From: CAVTYH01 sp963738835
Lineage (GTDB): Bacteria; Planctomycetota; Planctomycetia; Pirellulales; JADZDJ01
Reading direction: 5' to 3'
Length of the DNA: 64,000 bases
NCBI GenBank assembly: GCA_963738835.1
Contig: CAVTYH010000002.1
Coordinates: forward strand, 744,001-808,000
Shown: in pieces, positions 31,887 to 40,934 of the stretch
Numbering within the stretch: the stretch's first letter is position 1
Layout of the letters: each line of letters opens with the position of its first letter
Notes under the pieces: model-generated
The model's database searches: none
Told to the model about the DNA's origin: nothing
What the model saw: only the letters and a program-made list of their open reading frames with translations
Translations under genes and position numbers: made by a program

Positions 31887-32984
31887 ATGCGACGTCGAAT
31901 ATTCCTTCAAGGTACGCTGGGTTGCGCCGTGGCATCACCGGTGATCGCCGCCATGCAGCAGAATCGCTTGAACGCCGCGGCCGATGTACTCGCCAGTGCA
32001 GTGGCTAATGGTCAGCTTCATGCGGCAAGCATGTGTGTGCGGCAGCGCGATTCCGAATTCACCAAAGCGTTCGGCGCCGCGAAATCGGCCGACGACATTT
32101 TCTTGTTAGCCTCGATTTCAAAGCCCATCTCTGCGGCGGCTTTGATGACGCTTTTCGATCAAGGCCGCTTCCGTCTCGACGACAAAGTCACAAAGTTCAT
32201 TCCCGAATTCACCGGCGGCGACAGAGATCAAATTACGATCGAGCAATTGCTCACACATGTTTCTGGTCTTCCCGATCAATTGCCTCAGAACGAAGCGCTG
32301 CGGAAAAGTCATGCTCCCCTGTCAGAATTTCTTGCGAAAACAATTCGCACGCCACTCTTGTTCGCGCCTGGTTTGCAATACAAGTATTCGAGCATGGGCA
32401 TCCTGCTGGCCTCCGAAATTGCGCACCGCATCAGCGGAACGGAGTTCAGCAAGTTGGTTGACAAGAGCGTGTTTCAGCCGCTGGGAATGCAACACTCCGC
32501 CTTGGGATTGGGCCGCTTCCAGCTCGATGAAACCATGCGCTGCCAGATGGAATCGGCCGCGCCCGAAGCCGGCGGAGGCAATCCAACCGCGAAAGATTGG
32601 GATTGGAACAGCCCTTACTGGCGGCAGCTTGGCTCGCCCTGGGGCGGCGTGCATGCTTCGGCACCCGATGTTGCCAGGTTCTTCACGGAATTTCTGCACG
32701 CTGAAGGCAAAGTGGTCAAACCGGAAACCGCCCGTCTGATGACACGAAACCACAACCGTGAAAATCTTACTCCGCGCGGACTCGGTTTCGCACTGGGAGC
32801 AAAGTCCAGCAGTTCCCACTGCTCAGAAAAAACGTTCGCTCACAGCGGCGCTACCGGTACGCTGGCATGGGCCGACCCGGCCACTGACACCGTTTGCGTC
32901 ATCCTCACCACCTTACCAGAGCAAGCCGTTAAACCGCATCCAGCGCGCCTGGCTTCGGACAAAGTTGCCGAATCCGTGCCATAA
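31887..32984 (+). CDS. Exported beta-lactamase-like serine hydrolase
   Basis: 365 residues. The N-terminus MRRRIFLQGTLGCAVASPVI is a twin-arginine-like signal. The class C beta-lactamase / penicillin-binding fold is shown by Ser76-x-x-Lys79 (ASISKPIS), Tyr167-Ser-Ser (YKYSSMG) and His319-Ser-Gly (AHSGATG), in the usual order and spacing. Members hydrolyse beta-lactams, esters or D-peptides; the true substrate is unknown. Convergent with the DUF72 gene, with 23 bases between stops. Confidence 0.92.
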   Translation: MRRRIFLQGTLGCAVASPVIAAMQQNRLNAAADVLASAVANGQLHAASMCVRQRDSEFTKAFGAAKSADDIFLLASISKPISAAALMTLFDQGRFRLDDKVTKFIPEFTGGDRDQITIEQLLTHVSGLPDQLPQNEALRKSHAPLSEFLAKTIRTPLLFAPGLQYKYSSMGILLASEIAHRISGTEFSKLVDKSVFQPLGMQHSALGLGRFQLDETMRCQMESAAPEAGGGNPTAKDWDWNSPYWRQLGSPWGGVHASAPDVARFFTEFLHAEGKVVKPETARLMTRNHNRENLTPRGLGFALGAKSSSSHCSEKTFAHSGATGTLAWADPATDTVCVILTTLPEQAVKPHPARLASDKVAESVP

Positions 32985-33007
32985 TGTGTGGGCAAGGAAA
33001 CCGTGCC

Positions 33008-33710
33008 TCACGATCCGGCCAGTTCGACAAAGCGTGTCGCCAGCTTGGCGCCGATTCCGGCATCTTCGTGCTTGAAAAACACATATGCTTCGCGCCAGTT
33101 CTGGGATCTGAGTCTTTCGATCCAGTCTGCAAGGCGCTCGTCGGTATAGCTTACTCGCCGCAGGCGCAGTGTAGCCCCAGTTGGCCGTGCCGACAAGATT
33201 AGCGGTTGGGGAATCGTCCATATCGGCGATGCACAGGGCACACGAATTCGCGCGCAGGCAGTCGAATACTTCGTCGTCAAACCAGCTCTCATGCCGGAAT
33301 TCAAAAGCCGCAGGCGCCCGATTGCTGATGATGCCCAGAAAGTCTTCTAACCGCGATAGATCCTTTTTCAAGTTGGGCGGCAACTGGAACAAGAGCGGTC
33401 CCTGCCGTTCCTTCAACACCGACGCGGCGCGCAACAGGCCGTCTGTTTCCGCTTCAACGTTTTTCAGCCGTTTGTGGTGCGTGATGGCCTGCGGCGCCTT
33501 CATCACGAACCGAAACGAATCCGGCACTTGCTGGGCCCATGACTCCACGCCACTGACGGTCGGCATTCGATAAAAGGTATTGTTCAGCTCGACCGTCGAG
33601 AACCGCTGGGCGTAATAACCCAGCATCTCCTTTTGTGGCAACTTTTCAGGATAGAAGGTCCCTTTCCACTCCTTGTAGCTGTATCCACTGGTGCCGACAA
33701 AGAATTGCAT
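33008..33710 (-). pseudogene. DUF72 protein (YecE-like), one frameshift
   Basis: The gene starts at 33710 with MQFFVGTSGYSYKEWKGTFY, the DUF72 signature, followed by ERFSTVELNNTFYRMPT-like sequence, QLPPNLKKDL, FEFRHESWFDDEV and VGTANWGY. Near 33185 one extra base shifts the frame; the true C-terminus (LRLRRVSYTDERLADW, then AYVFFKHEDAGIGAKLA) ends at 33008. About 234 residues, normal for the family. DUF72 proteins have a TIM barrel; function is not established. Confidence 0.88.
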
Positions 33711-34264
33711 GGGTTACTTAAAAACAAAAAGAGACCCAGAGGATTCGTCCGAACACGCGTGCGAATAAGCCTAACGCAATGTGAAATCGGCGGTCAATTT
33801 GGAAATAGAAAAACCCTTCGGTCTATTGGCCAAAGGGCTTTTGCAGAAAGACAGTCGAAGCAACCGGACGCCGATCGAACTTTTTGCTAGCACGCTGGCG
33901 CTGTGGCCGATTGACGTTGCAAGTAAATTGATTCGCGTTGAATGACGCCGGATGCACAGCACACACGGTTCTTGGGCCTAATTTCGGCTTCGGTGGCGCC
34001 AGAAACGGGTTTGTCGCGGCCGATTTTTACTGGCATTGTCATCGCCCGTTCGGTATGTTGCTGGCTGAACGCTTCAAGGCAGGTTTCAATGGGGAGCGGA
34101 TTGGAAGTACCGGCGCTGCGCCGGGCACGAACGCTTAAAACGCAGTCTCCTGGGCGAAGCAGCTGCAGATTCCGACGGCGCTGGTGGTGCGAATTCGATG
34201 GAATCGCGACCTCCGAGCATCATCGTGCGGTACATTCCTGAGATACCCATGAATTAAGATTCGT
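33711..34264. other. Intergenic region with one hairpin, no gene seen
   Basis: 554 bases between the DUF72 start and the start of the next plus-strand gene. The short frames present resemble nothing and have no ribosome site. The only structure noted is the hairpin at 33814-33837. Confidence 0.55.
33814..33837. terminator. Possible bidirectional terminator
   Basis: CCCTTCGG at 33814-33821 pairs with CCAAAGGG at 33830-33837 with one mismatch and an eight-base loop. A-rich sequence lies on the left and TTTT on the right, so it could stop transcription either way. It is not obviously downstream of a gene, which lowers confidence. Confidence 0.35.
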
Positions 34265-36439
34265 TTGAAATATCCTCAATCACTTACGCTTGCCGTTTTC
34301 TTGCTGACGGCCTCGATAACGCGCGCCCAGAGCGCCCAACCTGAAGATCTTCGTGCGCAGGAACAGCGGCTTTCATTTCAGACCTCGGGTCCGTGGTCCG
34401 CGCGGGTGCAGTTGAATGCCGACGTGGCGATGGTCTATGGCATTAACAAGACTCTGCCGGAACGCATGCAGAGCTGGCGGGATCATGGCTACATCACACA
34501 ATTGATGACCGGTGTTGCCTGGGGTGAATATCAGGATTACCTGTACGGCCGATGGGACGGCAAGAACCATGAAGACGAAGCCCAGACCGAAAAGAGCGGC
34601 GCAAAAGTAAGCCATGGCGGAGACGTGTATTACATGTCGCCCGGCCCGTCCTACGGCGAATATCTCGCGATGGGGGTTCGCAAGGCGCTCGATGCTGGAG
34701 CCGAGGCGGTCTATCTCGAGGAGCCAGAATTCTGGGCTCGCAGCGGGTGGAGCGAAGGCTTCAAGCGGGAATGGAAGGACTATTATCACGAGGATTGGGT
34801 GGCGCCCGATTCGTCGGCGGAAGCACAATATCGCGCTTCGAAACTGAAATATTTTCTTTACCGCCGGGCCTTGGCGCAGGTATTTGCGTTGGTGAAAGAA
34901 TGGGGACATGAGCATGGCAAGTCGATTCCGTGTTACGTGCCGACGCATTCGCTCATCAACTATGCGCACTGGCATATCGTCAGTCCGGAATCATCGCTCT
35001 TGCAGGTGGGATGTGATGGCTACATCGCGCAGGTCTGGACCGGCACGAGCCGCACGCCTAATTTTTATCAGAACGTCAAGAAGGAACGGACGTTCGAAAC
35101 CGCCTTTCTGGAATACGGCGCCATGCAGAACCTGGTCCGCGCCAGCGGCCGGCGGGTCTGGTATCTCAACGATCCGATCGAAGACAACCGCAATCGCACT
35201 TGGTCCGATTACCGCGCCAACTGGCAGAACACCCTGACTGCGTCGCTGCTGCAACCGGACGTCTGGCACTACGAGATCATGCCTTGGCCGCAACGCATCT
35301 TCACGCGCAATTATCCGGCCACGATGCCGGTCAGTCGCAGATCCCAACGGATTCCCATTCCAAAGGAGTATGAAACCGAGTTGCAGTCGGTCATCACCAC
35401 CCTAGGCGACATGAAGCAGCCGCCCGAAGCGATCAAGTGGGAGCGAAGCGGAACGCAAGGCGTCGGTGTGCTGCTTTCAGACACGATGATGTTTCAACGG
35501 GCGGGTCCTAATGCCTCGGACGAAAACCTTGGCTCGTTCTATGGTTTGGCCATGCCGCTGATCAAAGCGGGCCTGCCGATTGAACCAGTGCAGATCGAGA
35601 CTTCAGCGCAACAGGGATTTCTCGACCGTTACAAGATCCTGCTGCTGACCTACGAAGGGCAGAAACCGCCGGCCCCGGAATTTCATCAGGCACTGGCGGC
35701 CTGGGTCCGTGGCGGCGGCGCGCTCATTGTCGTGGATGACGACAATGATGCGTACAATTCCGTGCGCGAGTGGTGGAACACCGCGCCGATGAACTATGGG
35801 ACGCCGCGATTGCATCTGTTCGAGCAACTCGGATTGCCGGCGGACGCAAAGTTTCCCGCAAAAGTTGGCAACGGCTGCGTCTTCCACGATCCGGTTTCTC
35901 CCGCATCGCTCACCTACCAAATCGACGGCGGCCGCCATGTCACATCCCTCGTCCACGCGGCGGCAGACCAAATTGGCCTGAAATGGACCGTCAGCAATGC
36001 CCTGGTCCTTCGCCGCGGCCCCTACGTGGTTGCGGCAGGGCTTGACGAATCGATCGCCAATCCCCAGCCCACAGTGGTCCATGGAAAGCTGGTTCCGTTA
36101 TTCGACGAAAATCTTCCGGTCGTCGATTCCTACGAAATCAAGGAAGGTACGCGACAGCTCCTGCTAGACCTGTCGACGCTGCCGAAGGGCAAGGTCGGCG
36201 TTGTCGCCGCCGCCTGCCGGGTTCGAGGTGAAACTGTGACGAATGAATCGATCAAGTTCCGCGCCGATGGCTTAGAGGGCAGCCATGCGGTGGTGCGCAT
36301 TGCGCTGACGCTTGCACCCAAGGCGGTGACCGTTGACGGCGTCGCACTGCCCCCCGACGACTTCGATTACGCGGACGGCACGCTTCGGATGCGATTCACC
36401 AATTCCGCCGAAGGTGTGAAAGTAATGATCCTGCGATGA
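34265..36439 (+). CDS. Large secreted protein, possibly a glycoside hydrolase-like TIM barrel
   Basis: 724 residues from a TTG start at 34265; no ATG fits before the signal peptide (KYPQSLTLAVFLLTASITRA). The first half has barrel-like features: INKTLPERMQSWRDHGYITQ, GAEAVYLEEPEFWARSGWSE with a conserved-looking Glu pair, and SIPCYVPTHSLINYAHWHIV. Residues about 400-560 resemble the class I glutamine-amidotransferase-like domain seen in some beta-galactosidases (GVGVLLSDTMMFQRA, RYKILLLTYEGQKPPAPEF, WVRGGGALIVVDDDNDAYN). The C-terminus is a beta-rich region. I cannot assign a family. Intact frame; alone on its strand with an IS remnant downstream. Confidence 0.7.
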   Translation: MKYPQSLTLAVFLLTASITRAQSAQPEDLRAQEQRLSFQTSGPWSARVQLNADVAMVYGINKTLPERMQSWRDHGYITQLMTGVAWGEYQDYLYGRWDGKNHEDEAQTEKSGAKVSHGGDVYYMSPGPSYGEYLAMGVRKALDAGAEAVYLEEPEFWARSGWSEGFKREWKDYYHEDWVAPDSSAEAQYRASKLKYFLYRRALAQVFALVKEWGHEHGKSIPCYVPTHSLINYAHWHIVSPESSLLQVGCDGYIAQVWTGTSRTPNFYQNVKKERTFETAFLEYGAMQNLVRASGRRVWYLNDPIEDNRNRTWSDYRANWQNTLTASLLQPDVWHYEIMPWPQRIFTRNYPATMPVSRRSQRIPIPKEYETELQSVITTLGDMKQPPEAIKWERSGTQGVGVLLSDTMMFQRAGPNASDENLGSFYGLAMPLIKAGLPIEPVQIETSAQQGFLDRYKILLLTYEGQKPPAPEFHQALAAWVRGGGALIVVDDDNDAYNSVREWWNTAPMNYGTPRLHLFEQLGLPADAKFPAKVGNGCVFHDPVSPASLTYQIDGGRHVTSLVHAAADQIGLKWTVSNALVLRRGPYVVAAGLDESIANPQPTVVHGKLVPLFDENLPVVDSYEIKEGTRQLLLDLSTLPKGKVGVVAAACRVRGETVTNESIKFRADGLEGSHAVVRIALTLAPKAVTVDGVALPPDDFDYADGTLRMRFTNSAEGVKVMILR

Positions 36440-36591
36440 ATGGAGTCGACAGCTTTCCTTCTGTATCCGTTCCACCATTCTTTCAATTACCCACAAGTAT
36501 CGCCGTATTCCTGAGGCCGAGTCGAGGGTAATCTAATTTTTGATTACGAGCTTTGGTTGCTGAAGTTTGGGCTCGATGGAGGACCTTGGCC

Positions 36592-37344
36592 ATGGAAGGC
36601 TGGGTCGAACGAGAGATTGAGGGGTGTGAGTTTCCTGACGAGCGATTGAAAACGCGGTTCGGCAAGCTGCTCGGCCAGTTGGGTAAGAAGATCGGGGTGG
36701 CACTGCCTACAGCATGCCAGGACTGGGCGGCCACGAAAGCGGCCTATCGGTTCTTCGACAACTCTCGCGTGGATGAAAGCATCATCCTCGCCGGTCATTT
36801 CGCGGCGACTAAGTCGCGCATGGCGGCTGCCAAAGGGCCGATCCTCATCCTTCGCGACACAACCGAATTCAGCTTTCAGCGTGAGCGGCCCGAGGCGATC
36901 GGCAAGACGCGGGTTCTGCCAAGTGCTCGCATTGGCCAGCAGCCGATCACCAAGTGCGGGCTGCTCATGCATTCCAGCCTGGCGGTTACCACTGCTGGCA
37001 AGCCGCTGGGGCTGACGGCAGTCAAGTTCTGGACCCGCAAGAAGTTCAAGGGGACCAACGCCCTGAAGGGCCGTGGCAAAGAGGGCGGCAAGCACTCGGT
37101 GAACACCACGCGGATCCCGATCAAAGAGAAAGAGAGCATTCGCTGGCTGGAGAATCTTGAGCAGTCGACACAGCTCGCGAATCCTGATCGCTGCGTGCAC
37201 ATCGGCGACCGCGAGAGCGACATCTACGAACTGTTCTGTCTGGCTGAGGAGCAAAACACGCATTTTCTGGTGCGGACTTGCGTCGATCGCTTAGCCGGCA
37301 CAGGAAACACTACGATTGCGAGAAAGATGACAAGCGATGGCTGA
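36592..37344 (+). pseudogene. Truncated IS4-type (Tn5-like) transposase
   Basis: MEGWVEREIEGCEFPDERLK at 36592 is the Tn5/IS4-type N-terminus, then LPTACQDWAATKAAYRFFDN. Two acidic catalytic positions are visible: RDTTEFSF and the Asp of HIGDRESDIYELF. The reading stops after NTTIARKM; the third acidic residue and the C-terminal half are absent, leaving about 250 of an expected 450 or more residues. The gene therefore cannot be active alone. No terminal inverted repeats could be picked out. Confidence 0.88.
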
Positions 37345-37676
37345 CCGCCTCGGAACGGCCACACTGGCCCAAGGAACGTGTACTTCAAGAGCTAGGCCCC
37401 TTGAAGGTCGTCAGCACGGGTCGCGCCGACCAGCCTCGGAAGGTGATTAAAGGGCTGTCGTGGGTGCCAGCGGTCGATGGATTCGACCCAGACAAAATGT
37501 GAGAAATCGCGAAGACGGTCCCAAATGATAGTCACGGCGGCTGGAGCTACAAATCTGATGTTGCCAAGAAGCTAACTGAGTTAGGCTACACCCGGATATT
37601 CGGCGACGCCTGGACAGAGAACAACGTAAAAGAGCTTTTGTGGCCAGACCTGGATAGCCATTACAAGTCGCTGTAA
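37330..37676 (+). pseudogene. Unidentified gene remnant fused to the transposase break
   Basis: From the point where transposase similarity ends, another frame reads KDDKRWLTASERPHWPKERV, then LGPLKVVSTGRADQPRKVI, a TGA at 37500, and in the same frame EIAKTVPNDSHGGWSYKSDV, KKLTELGYTRIFGDAWTENN and a stop at 37674. The coding quality on both sides of the TGA suggests one former gene. The tail weakly recalls the end of large resolvases, but I do not assign it. Confidence 0.45.
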
Positions 37677-38615
37677 GTACAGAAGTACATCGAACATCAC
37701 GAACACTCTCAACCCTTCTACTCTCTTTCTATTTTCGTGTGTGTGTTGTATATCTATTCTCACACTCATCTCTTCATGTGGGAGAAGAAGTAAATAATAG
37801 AGAAGAGTACTTCGTATCTGAGTACTTAACCGCGTCAACGCGGTGAGGTTACAAGCCTCACTTGGCAAAAGGTCGCGCGGTTACAATTCGAGCACCCGAC
37901 CGACGTTAGCCCGACCCTACAACCGGCACAACCGGTTGTCACGGACGCAGCGCCTATGTCCGACGTGACCGTTGCATCGCTGCCGCTGGACCTGCCCGAC
38001 TCACTTCATATGCGGCCGATGCCCGATGCACGGCTCACAGTGCCGGTGCCGACTGTCACGCGAGCCCACCGGCTCGGTCATGCTCCGATAGCATGACCAC
38101 GGCAGCAGCCGACGATGTAAGCTCTTGTCCACTAAGTAGGTCGAACGCTCCGACCTCTTGATTGAGCAGCAAGTGACGCATCGTCCGTGATGGATCGCAC
38201 CGGCTCTGCTCGATTGGTCCGTGCGGCAAAATCCAGGTGTGATCGTCGCGAGCGTTGGTTCGATTGTGCGGATAGGGTCAAATGTGCCGAATGCAACGAA
38301 AATTCCGATGGCGCGCGATTCGCAGCCCTATCGAGCGGCTGCGCCGTCCGAAAATCACGGGCGACGCGGCAACAGAATGCGATTTAAGACACGCGAGCAA
38401 CTGACCCGCCAGGAACTCGAACCTGGACACCAGCACGCAACAACGGACCGCCAGCGCATGAAAACGCCGCATCACCGGGGCAGGTGGCGATGCGGCTGGA
38501 ATGTACGAATTGCAGCTACGTTGAAAAGTGTACGGCCAATCACCATGCGTCAATGAAAACGACAGTTTGCACCGTCGATCCTGCAAATGCACTGTCTTAA
38601 CAAAATGTGCTCTTG
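37677..38615. other. Non-coding, hairpin-rich region
   Basis: About 940 bases without a convincing gene. The left part (37680-37800) is AT- and pyrimidine-rich. From 37829 there is a cluster of short inverted repeats, listed separately. A further one at 38466-38496 pairs GCCGCATC with GATGCGGC and ACC with GGT around a six-base loop. A tRNA T-arm-like fragment lies at about 38404-38427 (minus strand). Confidence 0.5.
37829..38156. repeat. Cluster of inverted repeats, candidate structured RNA or recombination site
   Basis: Hairpins seen by eye: ACCGCG/CGCGGT (37829-37844, loop TCAA); GTGAGG/CCTCAC (37843-37861, loop 7); ACAACCGG/CCGGTTGT (37919-37939, loop 5); CGGAC/GTCCG (37942-37962, loop 11); CGAGCC/GGCTCG (38061-38076, loop CACC); GGTCATGCT/AGCATGACC (38076-38098, loop CCGAT); AGGTCG/CGACCT (38138-38156, loop 7). 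The 8- and 9-bp stems with five-base loops are unlikely by chance. No open frame runs through. Function unknown; it lies beside the integrase-bearing island. Confidence 0.45.
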
Positions 38616-38843
38616 CTACTTTTCCGCAGCGTTGTGGTTCGGAACCCAATCTGACCCGTTGTCTGAATAGAGCTTCCCAGTTGCGGTATCGAATAGCATT
38701 GGCGGTGCCGAGGGAACTTGGGGGTGCGACCACATTTGATACCTGCCCGGCACCGGCGATGATCTTACGTAGATAAGAGCCAGCACCAAGCCAACAACGA
38801 GGGTCAGCCAGAGCAAGTCGCGGATGGTGAAGCGGAAACGCAT
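38616..38843 (-). CDS. Small membrane protein with FTIRDLLW N-terminus
   Basis: 75 residues starting MRFRFTIRDLLWLTLVVGLV at 38843. One transmembrane helix (residues about 10-26) follows a short basic segment, and the C-terminal 45 residues are polar (PGRYQMWSHPQVPSAPP, then LFDTATGKLYSDNGSDW). An upstream in-frame ATG at 38948 is ignored because this N-terminus is a recurring planctomycete start. Function unknown; two similar tiny proteins are at 38979-39101 and 52525-52656. Confidence 0.7.
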   Translation of the reverse strand: MRFRFTIRDLLWLTLVVGLVLALIYVRSSPVPGRYQMWSHPQVPSAPPMLFDTATGKLYSDNGSDWVPNHNAAEK

Positions 38844-38978
38844 GAGACTATTTTGGCCGCTTGAAAAGAATGATGGCACCGTGTGAATTGCCATCGAAGA
38901 TATCAATTGTGCCGCAGGCTTCCCAGCCTTAAGCACCAGAGCTTTCAATTCCGCGTCATCCCAGTTACGGACGATCTT

Positions 38979-39101
38979 TTATAATCCCACTGCTGTACAG
39001 CCAATTTTTGAAATTCTCTGATGGTCGATCCACCAGCCGGCAGCCAGTGCAACAATTGCGATTATCAGCAGCAAATCGCGGATTGAGAATTGGACCTTCA
39101 T
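38979..39101 (-). CDS. 40-residue membrane microprotein with FSIRDLL N-terminus
   Basis: ATG at 39101, stop at 38979. The translation begins MKVQFSIRDLLLIIAIVALA and continues AAGWWIDHQRIS: one transmembrane helix followed by GWW, a pattern recurring in planctomycete small proteins. It lies 135 bases upstream of the similar 75-residue gene on the same strand. Too short for a family assignment. Confidence 0.6.
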   Translation of the reverse strand: MKVQFSIRDLLLIIAIVALAAGWWIDHQRISKIGCTAVGL

Positions 39102-39226
39102 TTTCGGTTCCCCACGCGGCGAGTATGGTTTAGCTCGGCAACCAGCCAGCGATTCTAGCGGACAGCCGGAAAGGGATCAAAATTCGGGATGACCAGTGCA
39201 TGAAAACACCCGCCAGGATCGCTGGG

Positions 39227-39448
39227 TCAGTTCTCAGAGAACATCACCGGCCAGGGGTGCCGGCACTGAGCAATCAGAATGACCTCATCGTCTGGCCGCA
39301 TGCAGTGCTGTAATTCGTTTTCGTCGATGGCAGTGAATTCGTCTTCTTTGACCAGACGACAACCACCGAACTCAAAGACGGCACCAGTTCGGACCCGCTC
39401 AAAAAGTAACATGGCTTTCACTGGCGCGCTGGAATCATGCCGCTTCAT
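39227..39448 (-). CDS. Hypothetical 73-residue protein overlapping the HTH gene
   Basis: Starts MKRHDSSAPVKAMLLFERVR within the last codons of the HTH gene (14-base overlap), so probably translationally coupled. The rest reads GAVFEFGGCRLVKEDEFTAI and DDEVILIAQCRHPWPVMF. No known domain. Confidence 0.55.
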   Translation of the reverse strand: MKRHDSSAPVKAMLLFERVRTGAVFEFGGCRLVKEDEFTAIDENELQHCMRPDDEVILIAQCRHPWPVMFSEN

Positions 39449-39710
39449 TTTGAAGCCGGATTAGATCGACCGGCATAATGCGAATGGTGCCACGGTGATT
39501 GCCAACACGATGATGGCGTAGCTTGCCGCTCTGGCAGAGTGAATAGATGGCGTCGGCACTAACCTGGAGGAATTCGGCAGCGCCTTTGACCGACAAGGGC
39601 TTGGATTCGACCTGCTGACCGGTCAGCACTGAACCGACCGCCAAGATTGCTGCCGCTTCGTCACTGGTGATTTTGCGGAAGTGCTCGAATTGTTCGGCGA
39701 TTGACTGCAT
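39435..39710 (-). CDS. Excisionase-type helix-turn-helix protein
   Basis: 91 residues. Residues 38-88 match the excisionase/MerR-like HTH: PLSVKGAAEFLQVSADAIYS, LCQSGKLRHHRVGN, then RGTIRIMPVDLIRL. Such proteins bind att DNA and set the direction of integrase action, or act as repressors. It lies 40 bases downstream of the integrase gene on the same strand, supporting that role. Confidence 0.82.
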   Translation of the reverse strand: MQSIAEQFEHFRKITSDEAAAILAVGSVLTGQQVESKPLSVKGAAEFLQVSADAIYSLCQSGKLRHHRVGNHRGTIRIMPVDLIRLQNEAA

Positions 39711-39749
39711 AGTCTAAGTACAGTCAACCCGCCAAATTGTTTCATCTAT

Positions 39750-40790
39750 TTAGCCAACTTTCCGATTTAGCTTTGCCGACAGAATCTGTGGGCTCTGATC
39801 GGTGTGGCCGTAGACCTTCAGCATTTCCATTGAACTGTGGCCCATGTAAACAGAAACATCGTGAGCGGCCATTCCGGCTTGAAGCTGGCGGGTCGCCCAA
39901 GTGTGCCGAAGCGTATAGACGCATAATCCGGGAATGCCTAGCTTTTCCTTCAGTCGGCGAAACTTGCAACGGATTTTATTTTTGTCCCAAATCTGTCCGT
40001 TCTGTCGGAAGATTGGACCTTCAGGGAACTTGGCGCAGAGCCGCTCTGTAATTGCAAGAGCGGTATCGTTCAGATAGACAGCGCGCCGACGTTTCTTCCC
40101 CTTCGATTTCTTAGCCGGGAAGAACCAGCACTTATTGGCCCGGTCGAACCATTGCGCCTCGATTGTGCGAATCTCTTGTGGCCTCGCACCAGTTTCATAG
40201 GCCACGATTAAGTAGTCTCGAAAGTCATCGAAGTTGTGGCCATTCTTGTTTTCCAACAGCCCCAGCAATTCTGTCCACTGTTCATCGTCGATAACTAACT
40301 CGCGATGCTCAGCCGGTTTCATCTTATATCGAGCAATCGGATTGCTGTCGATTAAGTCTTCGTCCAGCGCGAAGTTCAGCGCCCGCTTGGCACAAGAAAC
40401 TGCTCGGTTGTGGGTGTTGGCGGCAACATGCTTGTATTTCGCATTAAGCCACGTTGTGACGTGGTGTTTCTTCAGATCGCGAATGCGCAGGCGACTGCCA
40501 ATCGATTTTTTGAATGACTCCAGGTAGTGAGTGTACCAGTCGCGAGTTGACGGTTCGCAGTTCTTTGCGTTTCCGCACCATTCCAAGAAACGATCAACCA
40601 AACTTGTGACGGTAGGATTCGGCGAACCGTTGCTCGGCTCATAGTCGGCCAGTAGTTCGCCAAACCGTTTCTTCGCGGCCTCAAAGTCAGAGCCGAGCCC
40701 GTACTGCTTGCCGTTGACGTTGCAGAAGTAGACCGTCGTGCCGTTCGCGCAAACGCGCTTTTTCAGAGTTGCTTGTCGCATTGGTTGCAT
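39750..40790 (-). CDS. Tyrosine recombinase/integrase
   Basis: 346 residues. N-terminal SAM-like DNA-binding domain at about 55-150 (TVTSLVDRFLEWC, LKKHHVTTWLNAKYKHVAA). Catalytic residues: Arg203 in ETGARPQEIR, a Lys near 229-231, Arg295 in YTLRHTWAT, His318 in YMGHSS and Tyr327 in KVYGHTD. The first His of the usual HxxR box is Tyr292. The gene lies 145 bases from tRNA-Pro and reads away from it, which fits site-specific integration at the tRNA. Confidence 0.93.
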   Translation of the reverse strand: MQPMRQATLKKRVCANGTTVYFCNVNGKQYGLGSDFEAAKKRFGELLADYEPSNGSPNPTVTSLVDRFLEWCGNAKNCEPSTRDWYTHYLESFKKSIGSRLRIRDLKKHHVTTWLNAKYKHVAANTHNRAVSCAKRALNFALDEDLIDSNPIARYKMKPAEHRELVIDDEQWTELLGLLENKNGHNFDDFRDYLIVAYETGARPQEIRTIEAQWFDRANKCWFFPAKKSKGKKRRRAVYLNDTALAITERLCAKFPEGPIFRQNGQIWDKNKIRCKFRRLKEKLGIPGLCVYTLRHTWATRQLQAGMAAHDVSVYMGHSSMEMLKVYGHTDQSPQILSAKLNRKVG

Positions 40791-40825
40791 TTCCTGTTGA
40801 TAGGTTCAGTACAGCCAAGGCACGC

Positions 40826-40858
40826 GAATTGTTTCTCAATTCGGTCTTAGCATGACCG
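40826..40858. promoter_or_regulatory. Two inverted repeats upstream of the integrase gene
   Basis: GAATTG at 40826-40831 pairs with CAATTC at 40837-40842 (loop TTTCT), and CGGTC at 40842-40846 pairs with GACCG at 40854-40858. They lie 36 to 68 bases before the integrase start, where an operator or attP arm site is expected. The role is inferred from position. Confidence 0.35.
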
Positions 40859-40934
40859 GAACCATGACCAACGCGGAAAATGCACCCTTTTGCGACAGGT
40901 TATAACGGTTGTAAGTCGTTATTCAGTAAGAAAA

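Larger units (their letters stand above)
38616..40934. mobile_element. Integrase-bearing island next to tRNA-Pro, left end not defined
   Basis: A tyrosine integrase, an excisionase-like HTH protein, one hypothetical and two microproteins, all on the minus strand, end against the 3' end of tRNA-Pro at 40935. Integration at a tRNA 3' end is typical for such integrases. I searched leftward for a copy of the tRNA 3' end and did not find one, so the left boundary could be anywhere from about 36500 to 39200 or the element may be decayed. Confidence 0.5.

Noticed and set aside
37500..37502. In-frame TGA as recoded (selenocysteine) codon
   Set aside because: The gene is a truncated remnant fused to a broken transposase, and no SECIS-like stem follows the TGA.
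37829..38156. Integron attC array
   Set aside because: No paired GTTRRRY/RYYYAAC core sites, no cassette genes and no IntI-type integrase nearby.
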